Positions 1 to 8,100 of a stretch of DNA of 64,000 nucleotides are shown in pieces. Source of the stretch: UBA7672 sp963784415. GTDB taxonomy: Bacteria; Pseudomonadota; Alphaproteobacteria; Caulobacterales; Hyphomonadaceae. The DNA lies in the NCBI GenBank assembly GCA_963784415.1, contig CAWARK010000016.1, forward strand, positions 124,001 through 188,000, in the 5' to 3' direction. Position 1 is the first letter of the stretch. Each line of letters begins with the position of its first letter. The translations under genes and the position numbers were made by a program. The notes below the pieces were generated by a model. It had not been told where the DNA came from. It was given only the letters and a program-made list of their open reading frames with translations, and searched no databases.

Positions 1-46
1 CGTCTATGCTTGCCGCAACGAGACTGCAGGCTGAACCAACGGTGGA

Positions 47-577
47 GTGAACTTGGAACGCGATCTGACCTTCCGCGACGCCCAGATGAAGGACGCCGAA
101 GGTCTCGCCGAGATCGGCCGCGAGACTTTCGCGGAAACGTTCGGCGACCTTTATCCGCCGGGCGACCTGCGCCAGTTTCTGGACGACACCTACTCGATCC
201 CGAAGATGCAGGCTGATCTGGGCGATCCGGACGTCGAGGTTCGCATCGCCTATTCCGGAAAGAAGATGGCGGCGTATTGCAAGATCGGTCCGTGCAAGCT
301 GCCGATCGACACCGGTCCCGAACCTGCCCTCGAGCTCCACCGCGTCTACGTCTATGAGGCGCGTCAGGGCGTCGGCGCGGGCCGCATTCTGCTGGCCTGG
401 GCGATCGAGCGGGCGCGGCAACGCGGCGCCAAGAACCTCTTCCTCGGCGTCTGGCAATCCAACGAACGCGCCATCGCGCTTTACGAAAGCCGCGGGTTCG
501 AGAAGGTCGGCACCTACAAGTTCAAGGTCGGCGACACGATGGATGACGAATTCATCATGCGACTTCGCCTCACGTAA
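47..577 (+). CDS. GNAT family N-acetyltransferase
   Basis: A 176-residue protein with the GNAT fold signature. The acetyl-CoA pyrophosphate-binding stretch RQGVGAG lies near residues 106-112, and the later segment around residues 139-152 (SNERAIALYESRGF) is the typical GNAT motif B. It should transfer an acetyl group from acetyl-CoA to an amine; the substrate cannot be read from the sequence. The start is GTG at 47, preceded by a GGTGGAG-like ribosome site; no ATG upstream is available. It is followed by a gene-free 94-base gap before the TerC gene, so the two may be transcribed separately. Family assignment is secure, specific role is not. Confidence 0.85.
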   Translation: MNLERDLTFRDAQMKDAEGLAEIGRETFAETFGDLYPPGDLRQFLDDTYSIPKMQADLGDPDVEVRIAYSGKKMAAYCKIGPCKLPIDTGPEPALELHRVYVYEARQGVGAGRILLAWAIERARQRGAKNLFLGVWQSNERAIALYESRGFEKVGTYKFKVGDTMDDEFIMRLRLT

Positions 578-671
578 TCGCGCTTACGCGCGCTTTCCTC
601 TTAACGTGGCGCCGCAATCACACTAAGTATCGCTGCCGGTCCGAGCCTGGACCTCAGGAGCGCTGTCACTC

Positions 672-1478
672 ATGGATTTCGATCTCACGCCGCTCATGAC
701 TGATCCGGCAGCGTGGGCGGCGCTTGTCTCCCTCGTCGTGATGGAGATCGTGCTGGGGATCGACAACCTCATCTTCATCTCGATCCTGACCAACAAGCTG
801 CCCGAAGAAAACCGCGCGCGGGCGCGCAATATCGGCATCTCGCTGGCGCTGATCATGCGCCTTGCCCTGCTCGGCTCGATCGCCTGGCTGGTCGGCCTCG
901 ACAAACCGGTCTGGGACCTGGGGATGACCGGCGCCATCGATCCGGCGACGGGGCATCCGACCTTCGATACGGCCTTCTCGTGGCGCGACATGATCCTGAT
1001 TGCGGGAGGCCTGTTCCTCGTCTGGAAGGCCACTACCGAAATTCACCACACGATGGACCCCGAGACGGATCATACGAACGGCGCACCGATCGCTGGCCGC
1101 GCCGTCATGAATTTCGGCGCCGCCATCGTGCAGATCATCATGCTGGACATCGTGTTCTCGATCGACTCGATCCTGACGGCGGTCGGCATGACGGATCACC
1201 TCGCCATCATGTTCATCGCGGTAATCGCCGCCGTGACCGTGATGCTGCTGGCGTCTGGCCCGCTCGCGCGTTTCATCAACGCCAACCCGACCATTGTCAT
1301 GCTGGCGCTCGGCTTCCTGCTGATGATCGGCATGGTGCTGATCGCAGACGGCTTCGGCATCCATGTGCCCAAGGGCTATGTCTACGCCGCGATGGCGTTC
1401 TCGGCCTTTGTCGAGATTCTCAATCTCGTGTCGCGCAAGCGGAAATCGAAGGGTGGCGGAGCCACCACCGTTCACTGA
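672..1478 (+). CDS. TerC family integral membrane protein
   Basis: A 268-residue polytopic membrane protein with about seven hydrophobic segments. Acidic residues sit inside membrane helices in two matching motifs, near residues 25-37 (EIVLGIDNLIFIS) and in the second half (DIVFSIDSILTAVG), as in the TerC family, whose members are linked to metal ion (often manganese) export and tellurite resistance. The basic C-terminal tail (RKRKSKGGG) fits a cytoplasmic end. The ATG at 672 is preceded by CAGGAG at 655-660. It stands alone and is followed by a GC-rich hairpin. Family membership is firm; the transported ion is inferred from the family. Confidence 0.88.
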   Translation: MDFDLTPLMTDPAAWAALVSLVVMEIVLGIDNLIFISILTNKLPEENRARARNIGISLALIMRLALLGSIAWLVGLDKPVWDLGMTGAIDPATGHPTFDTAFSWRDMILIAGGLFLVWKATTEIHHTMDPETDHTNGAPIAGRAVMNFGAAIVQIIMLDIVFSIDSILTAVGMTDHLAIMFIAVIAAVTVMLLASGPLARFINANPTIVMLALGFLLMIGMVLIADGFGIHVPKGYVYAAMAFSAFVEILNLVSRKRKSKGGGATTVH

Positions 1479-1504
1479 ACCGTCGCGCTCGAAGCGATGA
1501 TCCG

Positions 1505-1530
1505 GCGGCGCTCCTTTTCCGGAGCGCCGC
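1505..1530 (+). terminator. Probable rho-independent terminator after the TerC gene
   Basis: A 10-bp perfect GC-rich stem (GCGGCGCTCC / GGAGCGCCGC) with a six-base loop, 26 bases after the TerC stop codon and followed by TATCGTTT. The T run is weak, so the call rests on position and stem strength. Confidence 0.55.
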
Positions 1531-1582
1531 TATCGTTTGCGGTGCATATCGCTTTGTCGCAACAGGTTGCGCTACAAAGACC

Positions 1583-1616
1583 GTGCTCACTTGTGCTGAG
1601 GTGAGCAAGTGCTCAC
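1583..1616 (+). promoter_or_regulatory. Operator-like inverted repeats upstream of iorA
   Basis: The core 1601-1616 is a perfect inverted repeat, GTGAGC-AAGT-GCTCAC. A further GTGCTCAC copy at 1583-1590 makes a second, wider inverted pairing with GTGAGC at 1601-1606. Overlapping half-sites like this, about 70 bases before the iorA start, are typical of a dimeric repressor site (TetR or MarR type). No regulator gene lies next to it, so the binding protein is unknown. Confidence 0.5.
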
Positions 1617-1687
1617 ATGGCGCATACAGCGCCGCGAAGAGCGCCTGATCATCACATCCAGCAATCAGCGGACGGCGGAGCGTTGCC

Positions 1688-2140
1688 ATGAAGCTCAACA
1701 TCAACGGCAAGGACCAGGACTATGCGGGCGAAGAAGACCGCCCCCTGCTATGGTATCTGCGCGAAGACCTGCAACTCACCGGCACCAAGTTTGGCTGTGG
1801 TGTCGCGGCCTGCGGCGCGTGCACCGTTCTAGTCGATGGCCAGCCGACGCGCGCCTGCATCACTCCGGCAGCCAGTCTCGCAGGCAAGAAGATCACAACG
1901 ATTGAAGGCCTCGACACGCCGGCGGGCAAAGCCGTGCAGGCCGCGTGGTCGGAGCTCGACGTTGTGCAGTGCGGCTGGTGCCAGTCGGGCCAGATGCTGG
2001 CTGCGACAGCCCTGCTGACGGCGACGCCGAAGCCGAGCGAACAGCAGATCACCGATGGCATGACCGGCAATGTGTGCCGCTGCGCCACCTATCACCGCAT
2101 TCGTGGCGCCGTTGCGCGCGCATCCGAGATCATGGGGTAA
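1688..2140 (+). CDS. iorA: (2Fe-2S)-binding subunit of isoquinoline 1-oxidoreductase-type molybdenum hydroxylase
   Basis: A 150-residue iron-sulfur subunit of the xanthine oxidase family. The N-terminal plant-ferredoxin-type cluster is carried by cysteines 37, 42, 45 and 57; the C-terminal four-helix domain carries the second cluster on cysteines 95, 98, 130 and 132 (CGWC and CRC motifs). It passes electrons from the molybdenum subunit encoded just downstream (iorB, 4-base gap), so the two form one operon. Family members hydroxylate N-heterocycles or oxidise aldehydes; the substrate here is unknown. An operator-like repeat lies upstream. The start ATG at 1688 begins the conserved first strand. 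Confidence 0.92.
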   Translation: MKLNINGKDQDYAGEEDRPLLWYLREDLQLTGTKFGCGVAACGACTVLVDGQPTRACITPAASLAGKKITTIEGLDTPAGKAVQAAWSELDVVQCGWCQSGQMLAATALLTATPKPSEQQITDGMTGNVCRCATYHRIRGAVARASEIMG

Positions 2141-2144
2141 GACA

Positions 2145-4316
2145 ATGGCTGACACAGCAGACTTCCTCACGCCGTCGCGCCGCCTTGTCCTGACCGTCAT
2201 GGGTATTGGGGCCGCCGGCTTTGCCGTCGGGTGCTCGGTTGGCGGCGCAGCCGCAACCGGCCCCGCCACACAGAACGCGCTTGGCGACTATGTGCGGGTT
2301 GGATCGGACAACACGATCACCGTCTACCTGCGCCACATCGAATTCGGCCAGGGCGTCTCGACTGGCCTGACCACCATCGTCGCCGAGGAGATCGACGCCG
2401 ACTGGAGCCAGATGCGTTTCGAACATTCGCCAGCCGACAACGCCAAATACGGCAACCCGGCTTTCGGCGGCATGATGGGAACGGGCGGCTCGACCGCCAT
2501 CTTCTCATCCTGGCAACAGCTGCGCGCTGCCGGCGCGAGCGCGCGCGAAATGCTGCGTCAGGCTGCAGCCAAGAAGTTCGGCGTCGACGCTTCCGACGTT
2601 CTGCTCGTGAAGGGCAAGGCCGAGGCTGGCGGCAAGTCGGCAACCTATGGCGAACTCGCGGCGGATGCCGCGAAGATCACGCCGCCCGATCCAGCGACCC
2701 TGAAGTACAAGGACGCTTCTGCCTACGAATTCATCGGCAAGGAGCGTGATCCGGCAAAGGCGTTCGGCCGTCTCGACACGCCCGACAAGGTTCACGCCAA
2801 GGCGCAATACGCGCTCGACTATCATCCCAAAGGAACGGTTGTCGCCCTGCTCGCTCGCAGCCCGAAATTCGGCGGCAAGGTCGCCAGCTTCGACGACAGC
2901 GCTGCCAAGGCCGTCAAAGGCGTGACGGACGTCGTTCAGATCTCAAACGGCGTCGCCGTTGTAGCCACCGATTTCTGGGCAGCCAAAAAAGGCCGCGAGG
3001 CGCTGAAGATCACCTGGGATGATTCGGCAGCGGAAACGCGCTCGAGCGATGCGATCTTCGCTGACTACAAGAAGACGTTCGCCAAGTCTGGATACGAAGC
3101 CCGCAAGGAAGGCGCTGGCGTCTCTGCCCTGCGCGGCGCTGGCGAAGTCGTCACAGCGGACTTTGAATTCCCCTATCTCGTCCACGCTCCGATGGAGCCG
3201 CTGAACTGCGTCATCGAATACAAGCCGGGCGAATCCGCTACTATCCATTCCGGCTCGCAGATGCCGACCGGCGACCAGGCTGCCGCCTGCGCCGTGCTCG
3301 GCCTCAAGCCTGAGCAGGTGACGATCGTCACCATGCTGGCGGGCGGTTCTTTCGGCCGCCGCGCCACGCCGGATGCCGACCTCGTCAGCGAGGCGGCGCA
3401 GGTTGCAAAAGCGCTCAACGGCAAGGCGCCGCTGAAGTTCATGTGGACGCGCGAAGACGATATCCGCTCGGGCAAATATCGCCCGATGTCGGTTCACCGC
3501 ATGTCGGCGCGCCTCAACAAGGGCGCGATCGAATACTGGGGCGACACGACCGCGATCCAGTCGATCATGGAAGGCACGCCATTCCTGCCGCCGGGCGCGG
3601 TCGATACGTCCTCAATCGAGGGCGGCTTCGACATTCCCTATGCGATCCCGAACATCGCGGTCGACCTTCACCTCGTGAAAGCGCCGACCAGCGTGCTGTG
3701 GTGGCGGTCGGTGGGTCACACGCATACAGCCTATGCCAAGGAACACTTCCTCGACGTGCTGGCGAAGAAGCTGGGCAAGGATCCGGTCGCTTATCGCCGT
3801 GAACTGCTGGCGAAGGAGCCGCGCCTGCTGGGCGTGCTCAATCTCGCCGCCGAGAAAGCCGGCTGGGGCACGCCCCTGCCCGCGGGCAAGTTCCGCGGCG
3901 TGGCCGTGCACCACTCGTTCTCGTCCTATGTGGCGGAAGTCGCCGAAGTCTCGGTCAATGCCGACGGCACGTTCCACGTCGATCGTGTCGTGGCTGCCGT
4001 CGACTGCGGCATCGTCATCAACCCGGACATCGTGCGCGCGCAGATGGAAGGCGGCATTGGCTATGGCCTGTCCGCCATCCTCGGCGAGCAACTGACGCTC
4101 AAGGACGGCGCGCCGGTGCAATCGAATTTTTACGATTACACGCCGCTGCGCATGGCGCAGATGCCGAAGGTGGAAGTGTTCATGGTGGCATCGACCGAAC
4201 CGCCGAGCGGTGTGGGCGAGCCAGGCGTGCCGCCGATCGGCCCCGCAGTCGCCAACGCGCTGCTGGCCGCAACGGGCAAGACCTACGCAAAACTGCCGAT
4301 CGGCGCGAAAGTCTGA
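2145..4316 (+). CDS. iorB: Molybdopterin-binding subunit of isoquinoline 1-oxidoreductase-type enzyme, Tat-exported
   Basis: A 723-residue catalytic subunit of the xanthine dehydrogenase family (IorB/AldH type). The start at 2145 directly follows iorA; an upstream in-frame GTG/ATG reading would run through the iorA end and is not needed. The N-terminus has a twin-arginine signal (SRRLVL near residues 11-16, then a hydrophobic stretch and an alanine-rich end), so the complex should be folded with its molybdenum cofactor and exported to the periplasm. Glycine-rich cofactor-binding motifs occur through the middle (for example GGSFGRR) and the family GEPGVPP motif is near the C-terminus. It works with IorA; the electron acceptor is probably a membrane cytochrome, which is not encoded here. 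Confidence 0.92.
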   Translation: MADTADFLTPSRRLVLTVMGIGAAGFAVGCSVGGAAATGPATQNALGDYVRVGSDNTITVYLRHIEFGQGVSTGLTTIVAEEIDADWSQMRFEHSPADNAKYGNPAFGGMMGTGGSTAIFSSWQQLRAAGASAREMLRQAAAKKFGVDASDVLLVKGKAEAGGKSATYGELAADAAKITPPDPATLKYKDASAYEFIGKERDPAKAFGRLDTPDKVHAKAQYALDYHPKGTVVALLARSPKFGGKVASFDDSAAKAVKGVTDVVQISNGVAVVATDFWAAKKGREALKITWDDSAAETRSSDAIFADYKKTFAKSGYEARKEGAGVSALRGAGEVVTADFEFPYLVHAPMEPLNCVIEYKPGESATIHSGSQMPTGDQAAACAVLGLKPEQVTIVTMLAGGSFGRRATPDADLVSEAAQVAKALNGKAPLKFMWTREDDIRSGKYRPMSVHRMSARLNKGAIEYWGDTTAIQSIMEGTPFLPPGAVDTSSIEGGFDIPYAIPNIAVDLHLVKAPTSVLWWRSVGHTHTAYAKEHFLDVLAKKLGKDPVAYRRELLAKEPRLLGVLNLAAEKAGWGTPLPAGKFRGVAVHHSFSSYVAEVAEVSVNADGTFHVDRVVAAVDCGIVINPDIVRAQMEGGIGYGLSAILGEQLTLKDGAPVQSNFYDYTPLRMAQMPKVEVFMVASTEPPSGVGEPGVPPIGPAVANALLAATGKTYAKLPIGAKV

Positions 4317-4340
4317 TCAGACAAGACTGAGTCAAAAAAA

Positions 4341-4370
4341 TGCGGGGCTGGTCGCAGGACCGGCCCCGCA
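4341..4370 (-). terminator. Strong rho-independent terminator between convergent genes
   Basis: A 13-bp stem with one G-T pair (left arm 4341-4353, right arm 4358-4370) around a GCAG loop. Read on the minus strand it is followed by seven T residues, so it should end the FMN reductase transcript; it may also stop iorAB transcription from the other side. Confidence 0.8.
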
Positions 4371-4387
4371 GTTTGACCTCCGCCTCC

Positions 4388-4966
4388 TCAGGCGGCCTGT
4401 GAAGCCTGGGCGCGCGGCGCCGTCAGCTCGATCCAGTCAGCGAACTTCGCGGCGAACTTGCCGAGGAAGGCACGCGTGTCGGCATTCTTGACCTTGCCCT
4501 CGGCGTCGAACCACTCGGTCACCGAACCGAGATACATTTCCGGCTGCTGCAGCGTCGGCATGTCGAGGAAGGCCAGCGACTGGCGCAGATGATGGTTGGC
4601 GCCAAATCCCGCGATCGGTCCCATCGACGACGACACCACCGCTGCCGGCTTGCCGGCATAGGCGCTCTGTCCGTAAGGGCGCGAGCCAACGTCGATCGCG
4701 TTCTTCAGCGCGCCGGGAATAGAGCGGTTGTACTCCGGCGTCACAAACAGGACGGCGTCCGCGCCTTTGACCCGGTCACGGAAAGTGGTCCAGGCGGCCG
4801 GCGCAGAGGCCCCATCCAGATCAGGGTTGTAGAGCGGCAGATCGCCGATCGGCACGATGTCGAAAGCTGCCGTTTTCGGCGCTTCAGTCGCAATCGCATG
4901 AGCCAGGCGCTCGGAATTCGAATTGGCGCGCAGCGAGCCGATAATAACTGCAATTCTACGGGTCAT
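4388..4966 (-). CDS. NADPH-dependent FMN reductase family protein
   Basis: A 192-residue flavodoxin-like protein. The N-terminal GSLRANSNSERLA segment is the FMN phosphate-binding loop of the NADPH-dependent FMN reductase family (ArsH/chromate reductase/azoreductase relatives), and TPEYNRSIPG in the middle is the conserved flavin ring contact. It likely reduces FMN, quinones or metal oxyanions using NAD(P)H. The start ATG at 4966 begins the first beta strand (MTRRIAVIIG); longer readings add unrelated sequence that overlaps the divergent promoter. It diverges from a MarR-type regulator across a 107-base region with a twin palindrome, so it is probably that regulator's target, as in many redox-stress MarR pairs. 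Confidence 0.88.
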   Translation of the reverse strand: MTRRIAVIIGSLRANSNSERLAHAIATEAPKTAAFDIVPIGDLPLYNPDLDGASAPAAWTTFRDRVKGADAVLFVTPEYNRSIPGALKNAIDVGSRPYGQSAYAGKPAAVVSSSMGPIAGFGANHHLRQSLAFLDMPTLQQPEMYLGSVTEWFDAEGKVKNADTRAFLGKFAAKFADWIELTAPRAQASQAA

Positions 4967-5039
4967 GATGTGTTTCTTTCTCGTTTGAGGAGGTAGAAAG
5001 TCGTTTATTACTTCCGTGACAGGGAAGTTTCTGCATTTT

Positions 5040-5080
5040 GTTGCAAATGCAACATAAGGGGGTATTGTTGCGTATGCAAC
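5040..5080. promoter_or_regulatory. Twin palindromic MarR operator between divergent genes
   Basis: Two near-identical 14-bp palindromes, GTTGCAAATGCAAC at 5040-5053 and GTTGCGTATGCAAC at 5067-5080, share half-sites GTTGC/GCAAC and have centres 27 bp apart. They sit in the divergent region between the FMN reductase and the MarR gene, and the second covers the likely MarR start codon at 5074. This is the expected layout of an autoregulating MarR dimer. Confidence 0.75.
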
Positions 5081-5556
5081 AAACACAGCTAAAGACTGGC
5101 GCGAGAATTCCTTCAGACCCTCTGCAGCGGGCCTGGATAGCGCTCGGCCGCATCTCGCAAACCGTGCAGGTCCACGTCGCGGCAGCGCTGAAGGACGCCA
5201 AGCTGCCGGATCTTCAGTGGTACACGGTGCTCTGGGAGCTGGAGCGGGCCGGAAAGCCCACACGTCCCAAGGACCTCGCCGTTCCCCTGTTTATCCTGCC
5301 CTACCAGCTCTCCCGTCTGGTCGACCGGATGGAGAAGGAAGAGCTCGTCACACGCATCGATTGCGAGGAAGACCGGCGCGGCCACCTGCTGGAGCCGACG
5401 GCCAAGGGCCTCGCCCTGCGCAAGCAGATGTGGGCCGTCTACGCGCCCGCCATGCAGCAGGCGATGCGCCGCATCAGCGATCCGGAAGCCCTGAAACTGG
5501 CCGAGCTTCTCTACAAGCTGGGCGGCATCGACAACCCGCACGGCGGCCAGTCCTGA
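5074..5556 (+). CDS. MarR family transcriptional regulator
   Basis: A 160-residue winged-helix repressor. The central part (DLQWYTVLWELERAG, then PYQLSRLVDRMEKEELV and the wing DCEEDRRGHLL) is the MarR DNA-binding domain; flanking helices would form the dimer. Start choice: ATG at 5074 has an AAGGGGG ribosome site at 5056-5062; ATG 5047 and TTG 5038 are in frame but poorly placed. If 5074 is right, the start codon lies inside the second operator palindrome, so binding would block its own expression. The divergent FMN reductase is the probable target. The inducing signal is unknown, perhaps a quinone or electrophile. Confidence 0.88.
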   Translation: MQQTQLKTGARIPSDPLQRAWIALGRISQTVQVHVAAALKDAKLPDLQWYTVLWELERAGKPTRPKDLAVPLFILPYQLSRLVDRMEKEELVTRIDCEEDRRGHLLEPTAKGLALRKQMWAVYAPAMQQAMRRISDPEALKLAELLYKLGGIDNPHGGQS

Positions 5557-5629
5557 TCGCCAATCCTGATCGTCAGACCTGATCGCCTGAACCCGTGACA
5601 TTGCTGCCCGGGGAGCCTATGTCCCCGCC

Positions 5630-6943
5630 ATGGCAGACGGCGCGCCCACCTCAGCAAGCTCGACCGCGACGGATGAGAAATCCGGCCGCACTGGCGTTGA
5701 GTTTCTGACGCTGGGATGCCGCCTCAACGCGTACGAGTCTGAAGTCATGCGCGGCCACGCGGAAGCTGCCGGCCTGACCGATGCGGTGATCGTCAACACC
5801 TGCGCCGTGACGTCAGAAGCAGTGCGTCAAGCGCGCCAGGCCATCCGCCGCGCCCGGCGCGAACGTCCCGAAGCGTCCATCATTGTCACGGGCTGCGCTG
5901 CGCAGATCGACCCGACTTCGTTTGCCGAAATGCCGGAAGTCACGCGCGTCATCGGCAATGCGGAAAAGATGAAGGCCGACACTTTCATCGGGCTCGACAT
6001 CGCCGACACGCCGCGCGTGCAGGTGAACGACATCATGTCCGTTCGCGAGACCGCAGCGCATCTGGTCGATGGCATCGATGGCCGCGCGCGCGCATTCGTG
6101 CAGGTGCAGACCGGCTGCGATCACCGCTGCACCTTCTGCATCATCCCGTATGGCCGAGGAAACTCGCGGTCGGTGCCCGCGGGTGAAGTGGTGGATCAGG
6201 TGAAGCGCCTCGTCAGCACGGGGCACTACGAAATTGTTCTCACCGGCGTCGATCTGACATCGTGGGGCGCCGATCTGCCGAATGCGCCGAAGCTCGGCAA
6301 TCTGGTCGCGCGCATCCTGAAGCTTGTGCCGGATCTGAAGCAGCTGCGCCTGTCCTCTATCGACGCCATCGAGATCGACGATGCGCTGTTCGACCTGATT
6401 GCGCATGAGCCGCGTATCGCGCCGCACCTGCATCTGAGCTTTCAGTCGGGCGACGACATGATCCTGAAGCGCATGAAGCGCCGCCATTCGCGCGCCGACG
6501 CGATCAACCTGTGCAATCGTCTGCGCACGGCGCGGCCGGAGATCGCCTTCGGCGCCGATCTGATCGCCGGCTTCCCGACCGAGACGGACGAGATGTTCGC
6601 CAACACCCTCGCCTCGGTCGATGAATGCGGCATCGACTATCTGCACGTCTTCCCCTACTCGCCCCGCCCCGGCACGCCCGCCGCGAAGATGCCGCAAGTT
6701 GCGCGTGATGTGGTGAAGGCCCGCGCGGCGCGGCTGCGCGAAAAGGGCAATGAGCGTCTGTCGCTGCGCCTTGATCGTCATGCGGGGCAATCCGCGATGG
6801 CGCTGGTCGAATCCAACAACCGTGCGCGCCTGCCGGATTTTACACCGGTGCGCATCGATGGCGTGTCGCCTGAGCCGGGCATGCCCGCCCTCTTCCGCTT
6901 CGTCTCGCGCACGGCCACAGACCTCATTGGACAACCGGCATGA
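5630..6943 (+). CDS. mtaB: tRNA (N6-L-threonylcarbamoyladenosine(37)-C2)-methylthiotransferase
   Basis: A 437-residue radical-SAM methylthiotransferase. The N-terminal MTTase domain has the three cluster cysteines near residues 30 (LGCRLN), 58 and 89. The radical SAM CxxxCxxC motif is at 163, 167 and 170 within GCDHRCTFCIIPYGRG, and a TRAM-like region closes the protein. The LGCRLNAYES motif separates MtaB from MiaB, which has KTYGCQMN. It converts t6A37 to ms2t6A37 in tRNAs reading ANN codons. Its stop overlaps the ftsY start by ATGA, so the two are translationally coupled, a common arrangement in alphaproteobacteria. Confidence 0.95.
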   Translation: MADGAPTSASSTATDEKSGRTGVEFLTLGCRLNAYESEVMRGHAEAAGLTDAVIVNTCAVTSEAVRQARQAIRRARRERPEASIIVTGCAAQIDPTSFAEMPEVTRVIGNAEKMKADTFIGLDIADTPRVQVNDIMSVRETAAHLVDGIDGRARAFVQVQTGCDHRCTFCIIPYGRGNSRSVPAGEVVDQVKRLVSTGHYEIVLTGVDLTSWGADLPNAPKLGNLVARILKLVPDLKQLRLSSIDAIEIDDALFDLIAHEPRIAPHLHLSFQSGDDMILKRMKRRHSRADAINLCNRLRTARPEIAFGADLIAGFPTETDEMFANTLASVDECGIDYLHVFPYSPRPGTPAAKMPQVARDVVKARAARLREKGNERLSLRLDRHAGQSAMALVESNNRARLPDFTPVRIDGVSPEPGMPALFRFVSRTATDLIGQPA

Positions 6944-8100
6944 TCCTCTGGTGGGGCAAGAAGAAACAGCCGGATCCCAGGACCGGCGAGATACCCGTTG
7001 AGCCACTGAAGCCGGGTGAAACGCCTGCGTCTCCACTCGACAAGCCTGTCGCAAGTCTCGACTCGCAGATTTTCGGCAATGCGCCCGTCACGGTCGAGCC
7101 TGAACTCGGAGATGATCCGCTCGGCATCCGCAAGGCAGCCGAGCGCATCGCAGCCGAACGCGCCGCCGAGGCCGCCGCGCGCGATGCATCGGTCCTGCAG
7201 AAACTCAGCGAAGGCTTGAAGCGTTCGTCTTCGCGCCTCGCCGAAGGGCTGGCCGGTCTGTCGAAACGCAAGATCGACCGCGAGTCGCTCGAAGAACTCG
7301 AGGAACTGCTCATCACCTCCGACATGGGCACAAAGGTTGCCGCCCGCATCACCAAGGCATTCTCGAAAGACCGCTTCGACCGCGAAGTTTCGGGTGACGA
7401 GATAAAAGCCGCACTCGCCACCGAGATCGCAGCGATCCTTCGCCCACGCGAACAGATCGTCGATTTCGCAGAAGGCCCAAAGCCGCGCATCGTCCTGTTC
7501 GTTGGCGTCAATGGCTCAGGCAAGACGACGACAATTGGCAAGATTGCGTCAAAGCTGTCGGCACAGGGCGCAGACATCGTGCTGGCGGCAGGCGACACGT
7601 TCCGCGCCGCCGCTGTCGAACAGTTGAAGATCTGGGCCGAACGCGCCAACGCTCGCCTCATCTCGAAGCCGCACGGCGCGGACGCGGCGGGTCTTGCCTA
7701 CGAAGCCGTCGAACTGGCGAAAAAGGAAAATCGCGACCTCGTCCTGATCGACACGGCTGGCCGTCTGCAAAACAAGACGCAGCTCATGGACGAGCTTGCC
7801 AAGGTGGTGCGCGCCATCCGCAAGATCGACCCGACCGCGCCGCACGATGTTATCCTCGTGCTCGATGCCACAGTGGGCCAGAACGCACTGGGTCAGGTCG
7901 AGGCCTTCCGCAATACTGCAGGCGTCACCGGCCTCGTCATGACCAAGCTCGACGGCACGGCCAAGGGCGGCGTTCTGGTCGCCATCGCCGAACAACACGA
8001 CCTGCCGATCCACTTCGTCGGCGTCGGCGAGAAGGCGGAAGACCTCCACCCGTTCAGCGCCGACACGTTCGCCCGCGCACTGGTCGGGCTGGACGGCTAG
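6940..8100 (+). CDS. ftsY: Signal recognition particle receptor FtsY
   Basis: A 386-residue SRP GTPase. An N-terminal charged, poorly conserved A region of about 90 residues is followed by the helical N domain and the G domain. Visible GTPase elements are GVNGSGKTTT (G1), DTFRAAAVEQL (the SRP-specific insertion box), DTAGR (G3) and TKLDGTAKGG (G4/G5). It docks ribosome-SRP complexes at the membrane for co-translational insertion. The ATG at 6940 overlaps the mtaB stop, and the next gene starts immediately after its stop, so mtaB-ftsY-EamA read as one transcription unit. Confidence 0.97.
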   Translation: MILWWGKKKQPDPRTGEIPVEPLKPGETPASPLDKPVASLDSQIFGNAPVTVEPELGDDPLGIRKAAERIAAERAAEAAARDASVLQKLSEGLKRSSSRLAEGLAGLSKRKIDRESLEELEELLITSDMGTKVAARITKAFSKDRFDREVSGDEIKAALATEIAAILRPREQIVDFAEGPKPRIVLFVGVNGSGKTTTIGKIASKLSAQGADIVLAAGDTFRAAAVEQLKIWAERANARLISKPHGADAAGLAYEAVELAKKENRDLVLIDTAGRLQNKTQLMDELAKVVRAIRKIDPTAPHDVILVLDATVGQNALGQVEAFRNTAGVTGLVMTKLDGTAKGGVLVAIAEQHDLPIHFVGVGEKAEDLHPFSADTFARALVGLDG

